Positions 7,829 to 15,152 of a stretch of 51,135 nucleotides of DNA are shown piece by piece. Position 1 is the stretch's first letter. Every line of letters starts with the position of its first letter. The DNA comes from Bacillota bacterium (GTDB taxonomy: Bacteria > Bacillota > Bacilli > Desulfuribacillales > Desulfuribacillaceae). The position numbers and the translations under genes were made by a program. The notes under the pieces are model-generated. The model was not told the DNA's origin. It made no database searches and was given only the letters and a program-made list of their open reading frames with translations. The stretch lies in assembly GCA_023388635.1 (NCBI GenBank), contig JAEWFW010000057.1, positions 1-51,135 on the forward strand. The letters are read 5' to 3'.

Positions 7829-8599
7829 ATGACAACGAAAATTCGACTGGAAAACATCACTCATATCTATGTGACACAGTCAAAGGCAAATACGGCAGTA
7901 GAAAATATCAATCTAGACATTCAAACAGGAGAATTTATCAGTATTGTCGGACCGAGCGGTTGCGGGAAAAGCACGTTGCTCTCATGCATTGCCGGTCTGC
8001 TGCAACCGACATGCGGGAAGATTACCTTAGACGGTTCTGTGATCAACAAGCCTTCCGCCAAAGTAGGCTATATGCTGCAATCTGATTATTTATTTGAGTG
8101 GCGCAGCATTTTTAGAAATGTGTGCATCGGTCTCGAAGTGCTTGGCAATGTGCCGGAACAGCAAAGACAACACGCCCATCATTTGCTTGAGGAATTGGGT
8201 TTAGGCGATTACAAAGATCAACATCCCGCTCAATTATCTGGCGGGATGCGCCAGCGCGCTGCTTTAGTCCGCACGCTGGTGACAGATCCCGAAGTTTTGC
8301 TGCTGGATGAACCATTTTCCGCCTTAGATTACCAGACGAAGTTAAAGTTGGAAGATCTCGTATCCCTGATATTAAAAAAGCATCGCAAAACTGCCATTCT
8401 CGTGACTCACGATATAGCGGAGGCAATCGCGATGAGTGACCGAATCGTCATTATGGATCATAACCCCGGAAAAATAAAAGAGATCGTTACAATCCCGCAG
8501 GAAATCAGAGATTCACTGCCCTTCCAAGCACGTGAAGTCGATGGATTTTATCAGATCTTCCATAAGATATGGAAGGAGTTAGATGTTGATGAAAAGTAG
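7829..8599 (+). CDS. NitT/TauT-type ABC transporter ATP-binding protein
   Basis: A protein of about 256 residues with GPSGCGKSTLL (Walker A), LSGGMRQRAALVRTL (signature) and LLLDEPFSALD (Walker B), followed by THDIAEAIAMSDRI. This is the SsuB/TauB/NrtD group. It powers import through the permease encoded next. A GTG at 7820 overlaps the previous stop codon; ATG at 7829 is preferred, though neither has a strong ribosome binding site, so translation may be coupled to the binding-protein gene. It overlaps the start of the permease gene. Confidence 0.88.
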   Translation: MTTKIRLENITHIYVTQSKANTAVENINLDIQTGEFISIVGPSGCGKSTLLSCIAGLLQPTCGKITLDGSVINKPSAKVGYMLQSDYLFEWRSIFRNVCIGLEVLGNVPEQQRQHAHHLLEELGLGDYKDQHPAQLSGGMRQRAALVRTLVTDPEVLLLDEPFSALDYQTKLKLEDLVSLILKKHRKTAILVTHDIAEAIAMSDRIVIMDHNPGKIKEIVTIPQEIRDSLPFQAREVDGFYQIFHKIWKELDVDEK

Positions 8600-9422
8600 C
8601 CCGATATGCAATAGCGCGGAATCTCTTGATCCCGCGCTCATCCACAAACAATATATAAAAGAACAACGACTGCAAAAAATAAAAGTGTTCTCAGTGCAAC
8701 TATCTATGCTTTTCGGTCTGTTTTTTCTCTGGGAAATTGCCGCCGGCAAACGGTGGATCAATCCGCTGATTTTTAGCTCTCCATCAAAAATCTATGAATT
8801 GTTCGTCACAAAAATCGTAGACGGCAGCCTGCTTCCGCACATTTCTGTGACCTTTTTGGAAACAGCGCTGGGATTCTTGCTGGGGACTATGCTGGGGACT
8901 GTATTGGCAACTTGTATATGGTGGTCGCCGTTCCTAGACCGCGTACTAGAGCCCTATCTGGTCGTGCTCAACAGCATGCCGAAGGTCGCCTTAGGACCGC
9001 TGTTCATCGTCACGCTCGGTTCGGGATTTATGTCGATCATGGCGATGGCACTGATTATCACGATTATCATCACAACGATTGTCGTGTACACGAATTTCAA
9101 AGAAGTCAATACTAACTATATTAAAGTCGTGCAAACTTTCGGCGGCGGCAAACGGGACATTTATCGGAAAGTGATCCTGCCGGCATCAATCCCGACGATT
9201 GTCTCCACTTTGAAAGTCAACGTCGGTTTGGCTTGGGTCGGAGTCATCGTCGGCGAATTCCTCGTCGCTAAGGAAGGGCTGGGCTATCTGATCATCTACG
9301 GTTTTCAGGTATTCAACTTCACCCTAGTGATGCTCAGTCTATTGATTATCGCCTGTATCGCCACACTCATGTACCAAACAGTCTACCGCTTTGAAAAGTG
9401 GTTGATGAAAGAGCGGCAGTGA
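8583..9422 (+). CDS. NitT/TauT-type ABC transporter permease
   Basis: A protein of 279 residues with about six membrane segments and the binding-protein-dependent transport signature around KVVQTFGGGKRDIYRKVILPASIPTI (EAA loop region; quoted only in part: GGGKRDIYRKVILPAS). It forms the channel of the importer with the two preceding genes. AAGGAG precedes two close ATG codons, 8583 and 8589; the second has better spacing. The N-terminal 30 residues are longer and more polar than usual. A terminator follows after the stop. Confidence 0.85.
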   Translation: MLMKSSPICNSAESLDPALIHKQYIKEQRLQKIKVFSVQLSMLFGLFFLWEIAAGKRWINPLIFSSPSKIYELFVTKIVDGSLLPHISVTFLETALGFLLGTMLGTVLATCIWWSPFLDRVLEPYLVVLNSMPKVALGPLFIVTLGSGFMSIMAMALIITIIITTIVVYTNFKEVNTNYIKVVQTFGGGKRDIYRKVILPASIPTIVSTLKVNVGLAWVGVIVGEFLVAKEGLGYLIIYGFQVFNFTLVMLSLLIIACIATLMYQTVYRFEKWLMKERQ

Positions 9423-9444
9423 TTAAATAAACTGTTAAAATATG

Positions 9445-9488
9445 AGGCTATCCGCAAAGTGAAATTTAATGGCTGGATAGCCTTTTTT
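9445..9488 (+). terminator. Terminator of the importer operon
   Basis: AGGCTATCC and GGATAGCCT pair across a 21-base loop and are followed by six T on the plus strand. Confidence 0.8.
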
Positions 9489-9511
9489 ACGTTTAGTAAT
9501 CCTAAACGTAA
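9487..9511. repeat. Perfect 10-bp inverted repeat
   Basis: TTACGTTTAG and CTAAACGTAA flank a 5-base centre, directly after the importer terminator and facing the end of the aguB gene. There is no T tract on either side in the right place, so it is not a standard terminator; it may add to transcription blocking between the convergent operons. Confidence 0.5.
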
Positions 9512-9560
9512 TTGTAAAATCCCGCCTGTATGGATAAAATAATAGCGTGAATCAGTGTAA

Positions 9561-10436
9561 TTAAACTGTCCGCTCTCCGTCGCCTGACATAATCGGGCGA
9601 TATAATTCAGGACGGCGGTCTCTGAACAGTCCCCATTCAATCCGTTGGTTTTCGAGGCTGGCTAAATCGAACGATGCTGTTATGACGGTTTCGTTCGTGC
9701 GGTCAGCCTCCGCTATTTTCTTGCCCTGTGCATCGCTGATGAACGATGAACCGTAAAATGTGATTTCCGATCCACTCTGGCATTCTCTGCCGACCCGATT
9801 CGCAGCTATGACAGGCACAAGATTTGCAGCGGCGTGTCCGAGCATACAGGTTTGCCAGTGATCTTTGGAGTCTATCGAAGCGTCCTCAGGCTCTGAACCA
9901 ATCGCCGTCGGGTAAAAAAGCAGTTCCGCACCTTGGAGCACCATGCATCTAGCGGCTTCTGGAAACCACTGATCCCAGCAGATTCCCACACCAATGCGCC
10001 CATACCGTGTGTCCCAGACTTTAAAGCCCGTATCTCCAGGAGTGAAATAGTACTTCTCTTGATAGCCCGGTCCGTCGGGAATATGGCTTTTGCGGTAGAC
10101 ACCGAGGTCGCTTCCATCGGCATCAATGACTGCTACGGAATTGTAGCGTGCTTGATGCTTCTTCTCATAAAAGCTGATCGGCAAAACGACTTGCAATTCC
10201 TTAGCCAATGCGCTGAAATGCCGGATCGCGTGATTTTCTTCCTTTGTCATCGCATACTGATAATATTGTGGTTCTTGCTTCTGACAGAAATACGGAGTTT
10301 CGAACAACTCCTGCAATAAGATAATTTGTGCGCCTTGTTCCGCCGCTTTGCGGACGAGCGCATCCGCTTTCTGAATATTCTCATCAATCTGGTTTGTACA
10401 ACTCATCTGAACTGCCGCTACCGTTACATTTCTCAC
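9561..10436 (-). CDS. aguB: N-carbamoylputrescine amidase
   Basis: A carbon-nitrogen hydrolase of 291 residues that splits N-carbamoylputrescine to putrescine, CO2 and ammonia. The nitrilase-fold triad is visible: Glu43 in LLQELFETPYF, Lys116 in YRKSHIPDGPGY and Cys153 in GICWDQWFPE. The YRKSHIPDGPGYQEKYYF stretch (quoted in part) is characteristic of the AguB subfamily. GAGGAGG stands eight bases before a GTG start at 10436. It is the last gene of an operon behind agmatine deiminase, which makes its substrate, so the pair converts agmatine to putrescine. Confidence 0.93.
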   Translation of the reverse strand: MRNVTVAAVQMSCTNQIDENIQKADALVRKAAEQGAQIILLQELFETPYFCQKQEPQYYQYAMTKEENHAIRHFSALAKELQVVLPISFYEKKHQARYNSVAVIDADGSDLGVYRKSHIPDGPGYQEKYYFTPGDTGFKVWDTRYGRIGVGICWDQWFPEAARCMVLQGAELLFYPTAIGSEPEDASIDSKDHWQTCMLGHAAANLVPVIAANRVGRECQSGSEITFYGSSFISDAQGKKIAEADRTNETVITASFDLASLENQRIEWGLFRDRRPELYRPIMSGDGERTV

Positions 10437-10502
10437 TCCGAACCCTCCTCAATGCTAACTTACAACCTTTGCTTACTGCTCATTCGGCATCCTTCTTACT
10501 AC

Positions 10503-11576
10503 TCACTCAAACTCTGCCTTGAAGTTAGTCATGTGAAATACTGGCATTTGCTGTGTCGTGCAATGAACGTTTCCGCCCTCTTTGATGATTGCCATGCCGT
10601 CTATCGTTCGTATTTTGCGGTCAGGAAACAATTGACTGAGCATCTGTACTGCAAGGGCGTCCGTCGCTTCGGCATCTCCGCCAAATACGGGTAAAATAAT
10701 GCCGTCATTGACAAAGTAAAAGTTCAAATAGCTCAAGGTCAAGCGCTTGTCAGCAAAATATCGTGCCGGCGGCTGTTGTATTTCATACACTTCAATCTTA
10801 CGGTTGCAAGCATCGACGGCACTGCGCAATCGCATCCATGCGCTTTGCGTAATGGCAAAATTCGCATCGTCGGGGTCATCGCATACCTGTAAAAGGATTT
10901 TCCCAGGAGCGACAAAACAGGCAATATTATCAATATGACCGTCTGTCTCATCACCATAAAGTCCTTGTTCCAACCAAATAATATGTTCTATATTTAAATG
11001 GCGCTTTAACAACTGCGTAATCTCTTCTTTACTACGTTCGGGATTGCGGTTCTCGTTCAGCAAACATTGTTCTGTCGTAAGCAGCGTCCCTTGCCCATCT
11101 GTGTGTATCGAGCCTCCCTCAAGTACAAATCCTGCATCGAACTGGGGAATACCATAGAAATCGAGCAGCTTGGCTGCGACTGCATTGTCTTTCACACAAG
11201 GCGTGTATTTTCCACCCCATGCATTGAATTCCCAATTGACTCCGGCAATCTCTGACCGGTCATTGATGACAAATGTCGGACCATTATCACGGAACCAGGC
11301 ATCATCATGCTCAATCGCCAGCAAATCTACCGGATAGGAAAACGGTGTTTCCACAGCTTCCAGCAGCGACGGCACGTGCTCGACATCTTGAGGGTTGACG
11401 ATCAATGTCACCGGTTCAAATTCGGCAATCGCTTGAACTAGCGGAATATAGTATTCCCGACAGACTTGTTCGTAGTCTTCGGGATGACACATAGAATCTT
11501 GCACCGGCCATGCCAAAAAGGTTTTCTGATGTCGCTCCCATTCAGCAGGCATTCTGTATCCTTGTCTCATAGACAT
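10503..11576 (-). CDS. aguA: Agmatine deiminase
   Basis: A peptidyl-arginine-deiminase-family enzyme of 357 residues that turns agmatine into N-carbamoylputrescine. Landmarks include MPAEWERHQKTFLAWP at the N-terminus, WFRDNGPTF, FVLEGGSIHTDG, GDETDGHIDN and the catalytic GGNVHCTTQQMP with Cys339. The start at 11576 (MSMRQGYRM) follows GAGGTG at good spacing; the longer reading lacks a ribosome binding site. Eleven bases separate it from the upstream voltage-sensor-like gene, so the three genes are probably one transcript. Confidence 0.95.
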   Translation of the reverse strand: MSMRQGYRMPAEWERHQKTFLAWPVQDSMCHPEDYEQVCREYYIPLVQAIAEFEPVTLIVNPQDVEHVPSLLEAVETPFSYPVDLLAIEHDDAWFRDNGPTFVINDRSEIAGVNWEFNAWGGKYTPCVKDNAVAAKLLDFYGIPQFDAGFVLEGGSIHTDGQGTLLTTEQCLLNENRNPERSKEEITQLLKRHLNIEHIIWLEQGLYGDETDGHIDNIACFVAPGKILLQVCDDPDDANFAITQSAWMRLRSAVDACNRKIEVYEIQQPPARYFADKRLTLSYLNFYFVNDGIILPVFGGDAEATDALAVQMLSQLFPDRKIRTIDGMAIIKEGGNVHCTTQQMPVFHMTNFKAEFE

Positions 11577-11587
11577 CAGCGTACACC

Positions 11588-12019
11588 TCATTTCTCAACG
11601 ACTACTTCTTCATTGATAATTTCTTCGTGAATTGATTTTCTGACTTTCTTCCCTAATTTCACTGTCTTGAAAATCTTAACAGATTTGAGCATTTTAAATA
11701 CTTTGGTACTTTTTAAAGATTTGAGCAACAAACCCATTTTCGTCAATTTTGCCGCCCCTACGACCCCTGACAAAGAATCTGCCACGAGTGATACGAGAAT
11801 TGCCAACAGCGATATCCATTCTTGTTTGGCATATTCGATTTTTTTCGGAGCGCGAATGATCCCGTACAAGAATTCTGCAATAAATCCGTATAGAACCCAC
11901 TTTGCTAATTTGTGCAAGAATTCTAATGTGCTTTCTTCAAAGGGAAATACGAAAGAGAACGTAGAAAGCAATAAGATAATTGAGCCAATAAACATCATAA
12001 TGTAATAAAGTATTTTCAT
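11588..12019 (-). CDS. Small four-helix membrane protein resembling a stand-alone voltage-sensor domain
   Basis: A protein of 143 residues with no pore or enzyme domain. Three hydrophobic helices (about 5-26, 38-55, 69-90) are followed by a helix with lysine at residues 100, 103, 106, 109, 112, 115, 118, 121 and 124, separated by mostly hydrophobic pairs. This is the every-third-residue charge spacing of S4 in voltage-gated channels. Glu49 in the second helix (FIAEFLYGIIRAP) and Asp81 in the third (LLAILVSLVADS) sit where S2 and S3 acidic partners are expected, and LLAIL after a Trp resembles Kv-channel S3. No arginine is used in S4 except Arg127 after it. The tail is acidic (HEEIINEEVVVEK). 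Start 12019 follows AAGAAGG. First gene of the agmatine operon. The functional reading is an inference from pattern. Confidence 0.55.
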   Translation of the reverse strand: MKILYYIMMFIGSIILLLSTFSFVFPFEESTLEFLHKLAKWVLYGFIAEFLYGIIRAPKKIEYAKQEWISLLAILVSLVADSLSGVVGAAKLTKMGLLLKSLKSTKVFKMLKSVKIFKTVKLGKKVRKSIHEEIINEEVVVEK

Positions 12020-12152
12020 TTTGTTAGACCTTCTTTTTGAAATTTTTATCAAGTCATTTTATCATATTTATCTTTTAATATAAATAAAATTCGCAACACT
12101 TACCATTTGTTTACGCAATATATCAATCTCAAATTGCGGCGATTTTTGAAGG

Positions 12153-12204
12153 ATAAACAAATTTCTTGTCGAAAGAGAATAAACGAATTTCTTCTTCGAA
12201 GGAA
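12153..12204. repeat. Two-copy 26-bp direct repeat upstream of the chemoreceptor gene
   Basis: ATAAAC(A/G)AATTTCTT followed by TCGAA occurs twice with a 26-bp period in the gap between the divergent agmatine operon and chemoreceptor gene. The copies differ at a few positions. It may be a regulator binding region or a small duplication. Confidence 0.45.
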
Positions 12205-12234
12205 AATACACATTTGGAATAGGCGGCGAAAATT

Positions 12235-14271
12235 ATGAACGAACGTACTACAGGTAAGCGAGGATCTATCAAAACAAGGTTGATTGTCATTCCATTGGTT
12301 GTATTATTTTTCACAATAGCGAGTATTGGTGTCTTTTCTTCCTATTTTTTGCAGACAAGTTTACTGCAATCAATGGAGGATAATGGTATCTTTTTAGCGG
12401 AAAGAATTGTAGCGAATCTAGCGGATAACGATAGGGCGTTAGGAATTGTCAATGATTTATTGGACAATAAAATTTACTCCGCCGCAAAAATGGTCATAGA
12501 CAATGACGAAGATTTAAATAGCGAATTCTTAAAAACAATGGCTGAAAATTTAGAAGTGGCTCAAGTCAGCTGGTTCAATCCCCAGGGAGAGATTGTTTAC
12601 TCTAATATAGATGAGTACATAGGCTGGACCGCCCAGGCTGGGCATCCTATTTATGATTTTATGCGAAGCAGTGATAGGCAATTGATCGAAGATATTAGGA
12701 AAGATAGCGAGACCGACGAGTATTTAAAATACGGATATCTAAAATCTGCAAATGGCTTTTTCGTACAAGTGGGTATCAATGCCGACAAGGTACAAGAGCT
12801 AACCGATTCCTTTAATTATCAAAACTTTATGGAAGAAATATCGCAAGATGAAGAAATCTTTTATATGCTATTCATGGATCGAAACGCGCAAATTATAGCG
12901 CATAATAATGCGGCTGAAATAGGTATGGTGCTTGATGATGAAGGCAGCCGTGCAGCGGCAATCGAAGGTGTCCCCCATATTCAGGATTGGTACTATGAAA
13001 ATGAAAACGCTCAAGTTCTGGATGTGTCGTATCCAGTCGTAATTGACGGCGAACACATCGGTGCTATATCCTTGGGACTTTCTTTAGAACATATGCAGGA
13101 AAATATCACTAAAAATATCATTTTTGTCGCTGTCGTGACGGTCATCGCCTTTATCATTTTAGGCTTCATATTGTATACTGCCGCTAAATATGTCGTAAAA
13201 ATCGTAAGCAGACTAAAGGAACAAATGAAATACATGGAACAAGGGGATTTCTCTAAGGATATATCGGAGAATTTAATCAACAAAAATGATGAGTTAGGAG
13301 AAATCTCACAGGCAATCAATACCATGCAAGATTCTGTGAGATCCGTGATTAAGAACGTACTCGATATGTCACAAAATCTAGCTGCTTCGTCTGAACAACT
13401 GACAGCGACTAGCCAGCAATCTGCTATAGCCGCGGACGAGGTCGCCAGAGCCATCGAAGAAATAGCCAATGGAGCGACTGAACAGGCAAAGGATACTGAA
13501 ACGGGAATCCTATCTATGTCTGAACTTGGAAGTATCGTGAACAAGAATGAGGAAATTATTAAACATTTAAATGGCTCTGCTGAAAGGGTCAATCGCTTAA
13601 AAGACGAAGGGTTAGATATCCTTCAAGACCTTGTGGAGAAAACAAAAATCAACAGCCAATCTTCTAAAGAAGTGCAACAAGTGATTATAAATACAGATGC
13701 CAGTGCGGAGAAAATCTCCAATGCCAGTGAAATGATCCGGAGTATTGCCGATCAAACCAACCTCTTGGCTCTAAATGCCGCCATTGAGGCTGCCAGAGCC
13801 GGGGATGCCGGAAGGGGCTTTGCAGTTGTAGCTGATGAAATAAGGAAGTTAGCTGAACAATCCAATAAATTTACAGAAGAAATCGAAAAGGTTGTACAGG
13901 ATTTGACTAGTAAAACATTGACCGCGGTCAATACGATGAACGACTTAGAAGATGTCGTGTTATCGCAGACTAAAATTGTCGATATGACAAACAACAAATT
14001 TATCGGCATTGCGGAAGCTTTGGAGGATATGAAGAACGCAATTAAAGAAGTTAACGCTTCCAGCCATGAAATTACTAAGAAAAAGGAAAGTATTATGAGC
14101 ATCATGGAAAGTCTGTCTGCTATATCGGAAGAGAATGCTGCCGGAACCGAGCAGGCTTCCGCGTCAGTAGAGGAGCAGACTGCCGCGATGACGGAAATCG
14201 CCAATTCCAGTGAGCAGCTTGCAATCATGGCGGAAAAACTAAACGATCAGATAAAGAATTTTACTGTGTAA
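12235..14271 (+). CDS. Methyl-accepting chemotaxis protein with extracellular Cache-type sensor
   Basis: A chemoreceptor of 678 residues. One membrane helix near residues 18-40, an extracytoplasmic domain of about 250 residues with the two-lobe dCache look (VSWFNPQGEIVYSN in the first lobe, FMDRNAQIIAHNN in the second), a second helix near 293-315, a HAMP linker, and a cytoplasmic signalling domain. The conserved hairpin tip IADQTNLLALNAAIEAARAG (about 505-524) followed by GRGFAVVADEIRKLAEQS is intact. No C-terminal CheR-docking pentapeptide is seen. It signals through CheA/CheW to the flagellar motor; the ligand is unknown. No other chemotaxis genes are in the window. It is a one-gene unit with a terminator after it. 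Confidence 0.92.
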   Translation: MNERTTGKRGSIKTRLIVIPLVVLFFTIASIGVFSSYFLQTSLLQSMEDNGIFLAERIVANLADNDRALGIVNDLLDNKIYSAAKMVIDNDEDLNSEFLKTMAENLEVAQVSWFNPQGEIVYSNIDEYIGWTAQAGHPIYDFMRSSDRQLIEDIRKDSETDEYLKYGYLKSANGFFVQVGINADKVQELTDSFNYQNFMEEISQDEEIFYMLFMDRNAQIIAHNNAAEIGMVLDDEGSRAAAIEGVPHIQDWYYENENAQVLDVSYPVVIDGEHIGAISLGLSLEHMQENITKNIIFVAVVTVIAFIILGFILYTAAKYVVKIVSRLKEQMKYMEQGDFSKDISENLINKNDELGEISQAINTMQDSVRSVIKNVLDMSQNLAASSEQLTATSQQSAIAADEVARAIEEIANGATEQAKDTETGILSMSELGSIVNKNEEIIKHLNGSAERVNRLKDEGLDILQDLVEKTKINSQSSKEVQQVIINTDASAEKISNASEMIRSIADQTNLLALNAAIEAARAGDAGRGFAVVADEIRKLAEQSNKFTEEIEKVVQDLTSKTLTAVNTMNDLEDVVLSQTKIVDMTNNKFIGIAEALEDMKNAIKEVNASSHEITKKKESIMSIMESLSAISEENAAGTEQASASVEEQTAAMTEIANSSEQLAIMAEKLNDQIKNFTV

Positions 14272-14281
14272 AATAAATTCG

Positions 14282-14342
14282 AAAGCTCCCCTCATGGCAG
14301 ACAGCGGAATAAACGACTGTTCTACCGCGAGGGGAGCTTTTC
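14282..14342 (+). terminator. Terminator of the chemoreceptor gene
   Basis: AAAGCTCCCCTC and GAGGGGAGCTTTT form a 12-bp stem with a long loop that itself can fold. Confidence 0.8.
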
Positions 14343-14385
14343 AAAACAAAAACAGATCGCAGGAGAGTATACCTCCTTTGATCCG
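14342..14385 (-). terminator. Possible terminator of the oxidoreductase operon
   Basis: On the minus strand GGATCAAAGGAG and CTCCTGCGATC form an imperfect stem around GTATACT, followed by TGTTTTTGTTTTG. It lies about 70 bases past the TorD-like stop codon. Confidence 0.4.
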
Positions 14386-14452
14386 CCTTTGTGGTATTTT
14401 TATGATACACATATTCATACATATTTTACACTAATTGCCTGTTTGTTGCAAG

Positions 14453-15061
14453 CTAATTTTTTAATGTGCGCAAATCTGCATCGACATAATCGAAACACCA
14501 CTGGTAAAGGTCCTGATACATTTGCGGCACATCCCTTTCCCGGGCGGTATCGATTAAATCTCGCAACCAATCCAGGTGGTGCTCAATGAAATTAATTTGC
14601 ACTTCTTCGGGAGCTTCCGCAATCATAGCACTCATAAACTCAAGTTCTAGAACGAGATGGTCAGGACAATGAGCGAATTGCGGTGGGATTTCAAACCCTA
14701 GGGTAATAAGCATTTCTTCCATATGGCATCCCCAATCTCCCTTTAGCCAACCTGTTTGTGTTGCAATCGTCATTTCACAGCTCGGGTCAATCGTCCATGG
14801 TTTATAGAGTGATTCAATCGGCTCTGCTAAAGGCTTCACCGGTCCCATGGTAGCACTCCACATCGGCTCCCATTCTGCTAAATCCGGTAGGGCGGCGCCC
14901 TCCCAACTCATTGGGAAGGTGATATGGTTCGCTCGCTCCACCTGTTTCCAAAATTCCCGAACCTGGGGGCTGCCGGCAATCTCCAGCAATTCCTCATCAG
15001 GTCGTTGTAGCAGCTGACTGAGCAGCACATACCCTTGCTCACGCATTTGTTTATGATTCAT
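14453..15061 (-). CDS. TorD/DmsD-family chaperone for the molybdoenzyme
   Basis: A soluble helical protein of 202 residues with the feel of the TorD/DmsD/NarJ family: YVLLSQLLQRPDEELL at the N-terminus, and the PPQFAHCPDHLVLELEFM segment (conserved 'E/PDHL..ELEFM') near residues 130-147. Such chaperones bind the Tat signal peptide of a molybdopterin enzyme and hold it until cofactor insertion. It lies directly downstream of the catalytic subunit gene and is surely its partner. The start at 15061 (MNHKQM) follows GGGGGA; an in-frame upstream start has no ribosome binding site. Confidence 0.85.
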   Translation of the reverse strand: MNHKQMREQGYVLLSQLLQRPDEELLEIAGSPQVREFWKQVERANHITFPMSWEGAALPDLAEWEPMWSATMGPVKPLAEPIESLYKPWTIDPSCEMTIATQTGWLKGDWGCHMEEMLITLGFEIPPQFAHCPDHLVLELEFMSAMIAEAPEEVQINFIEHHLDWLRDLIDTARERDVPQMYQDLYQWCFDYVDADLRTLKN

Positions 15062-15152
15062 CTTCTTGTCCCCCTGCTTGCGTTCTGCCTCTGTGTGCAC
15101 CCCCGAAGTACAAGTATATTTTAGGAGTACGATTACGTTTTTTAAACTATGA

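Noticed and set aside
13011..14228. Long minus-strand frames (193 and 158 codons) opposite the chemoreceptor gene
   Set aside because: Shadows of the repetitive helical coding pattern; no start signals.
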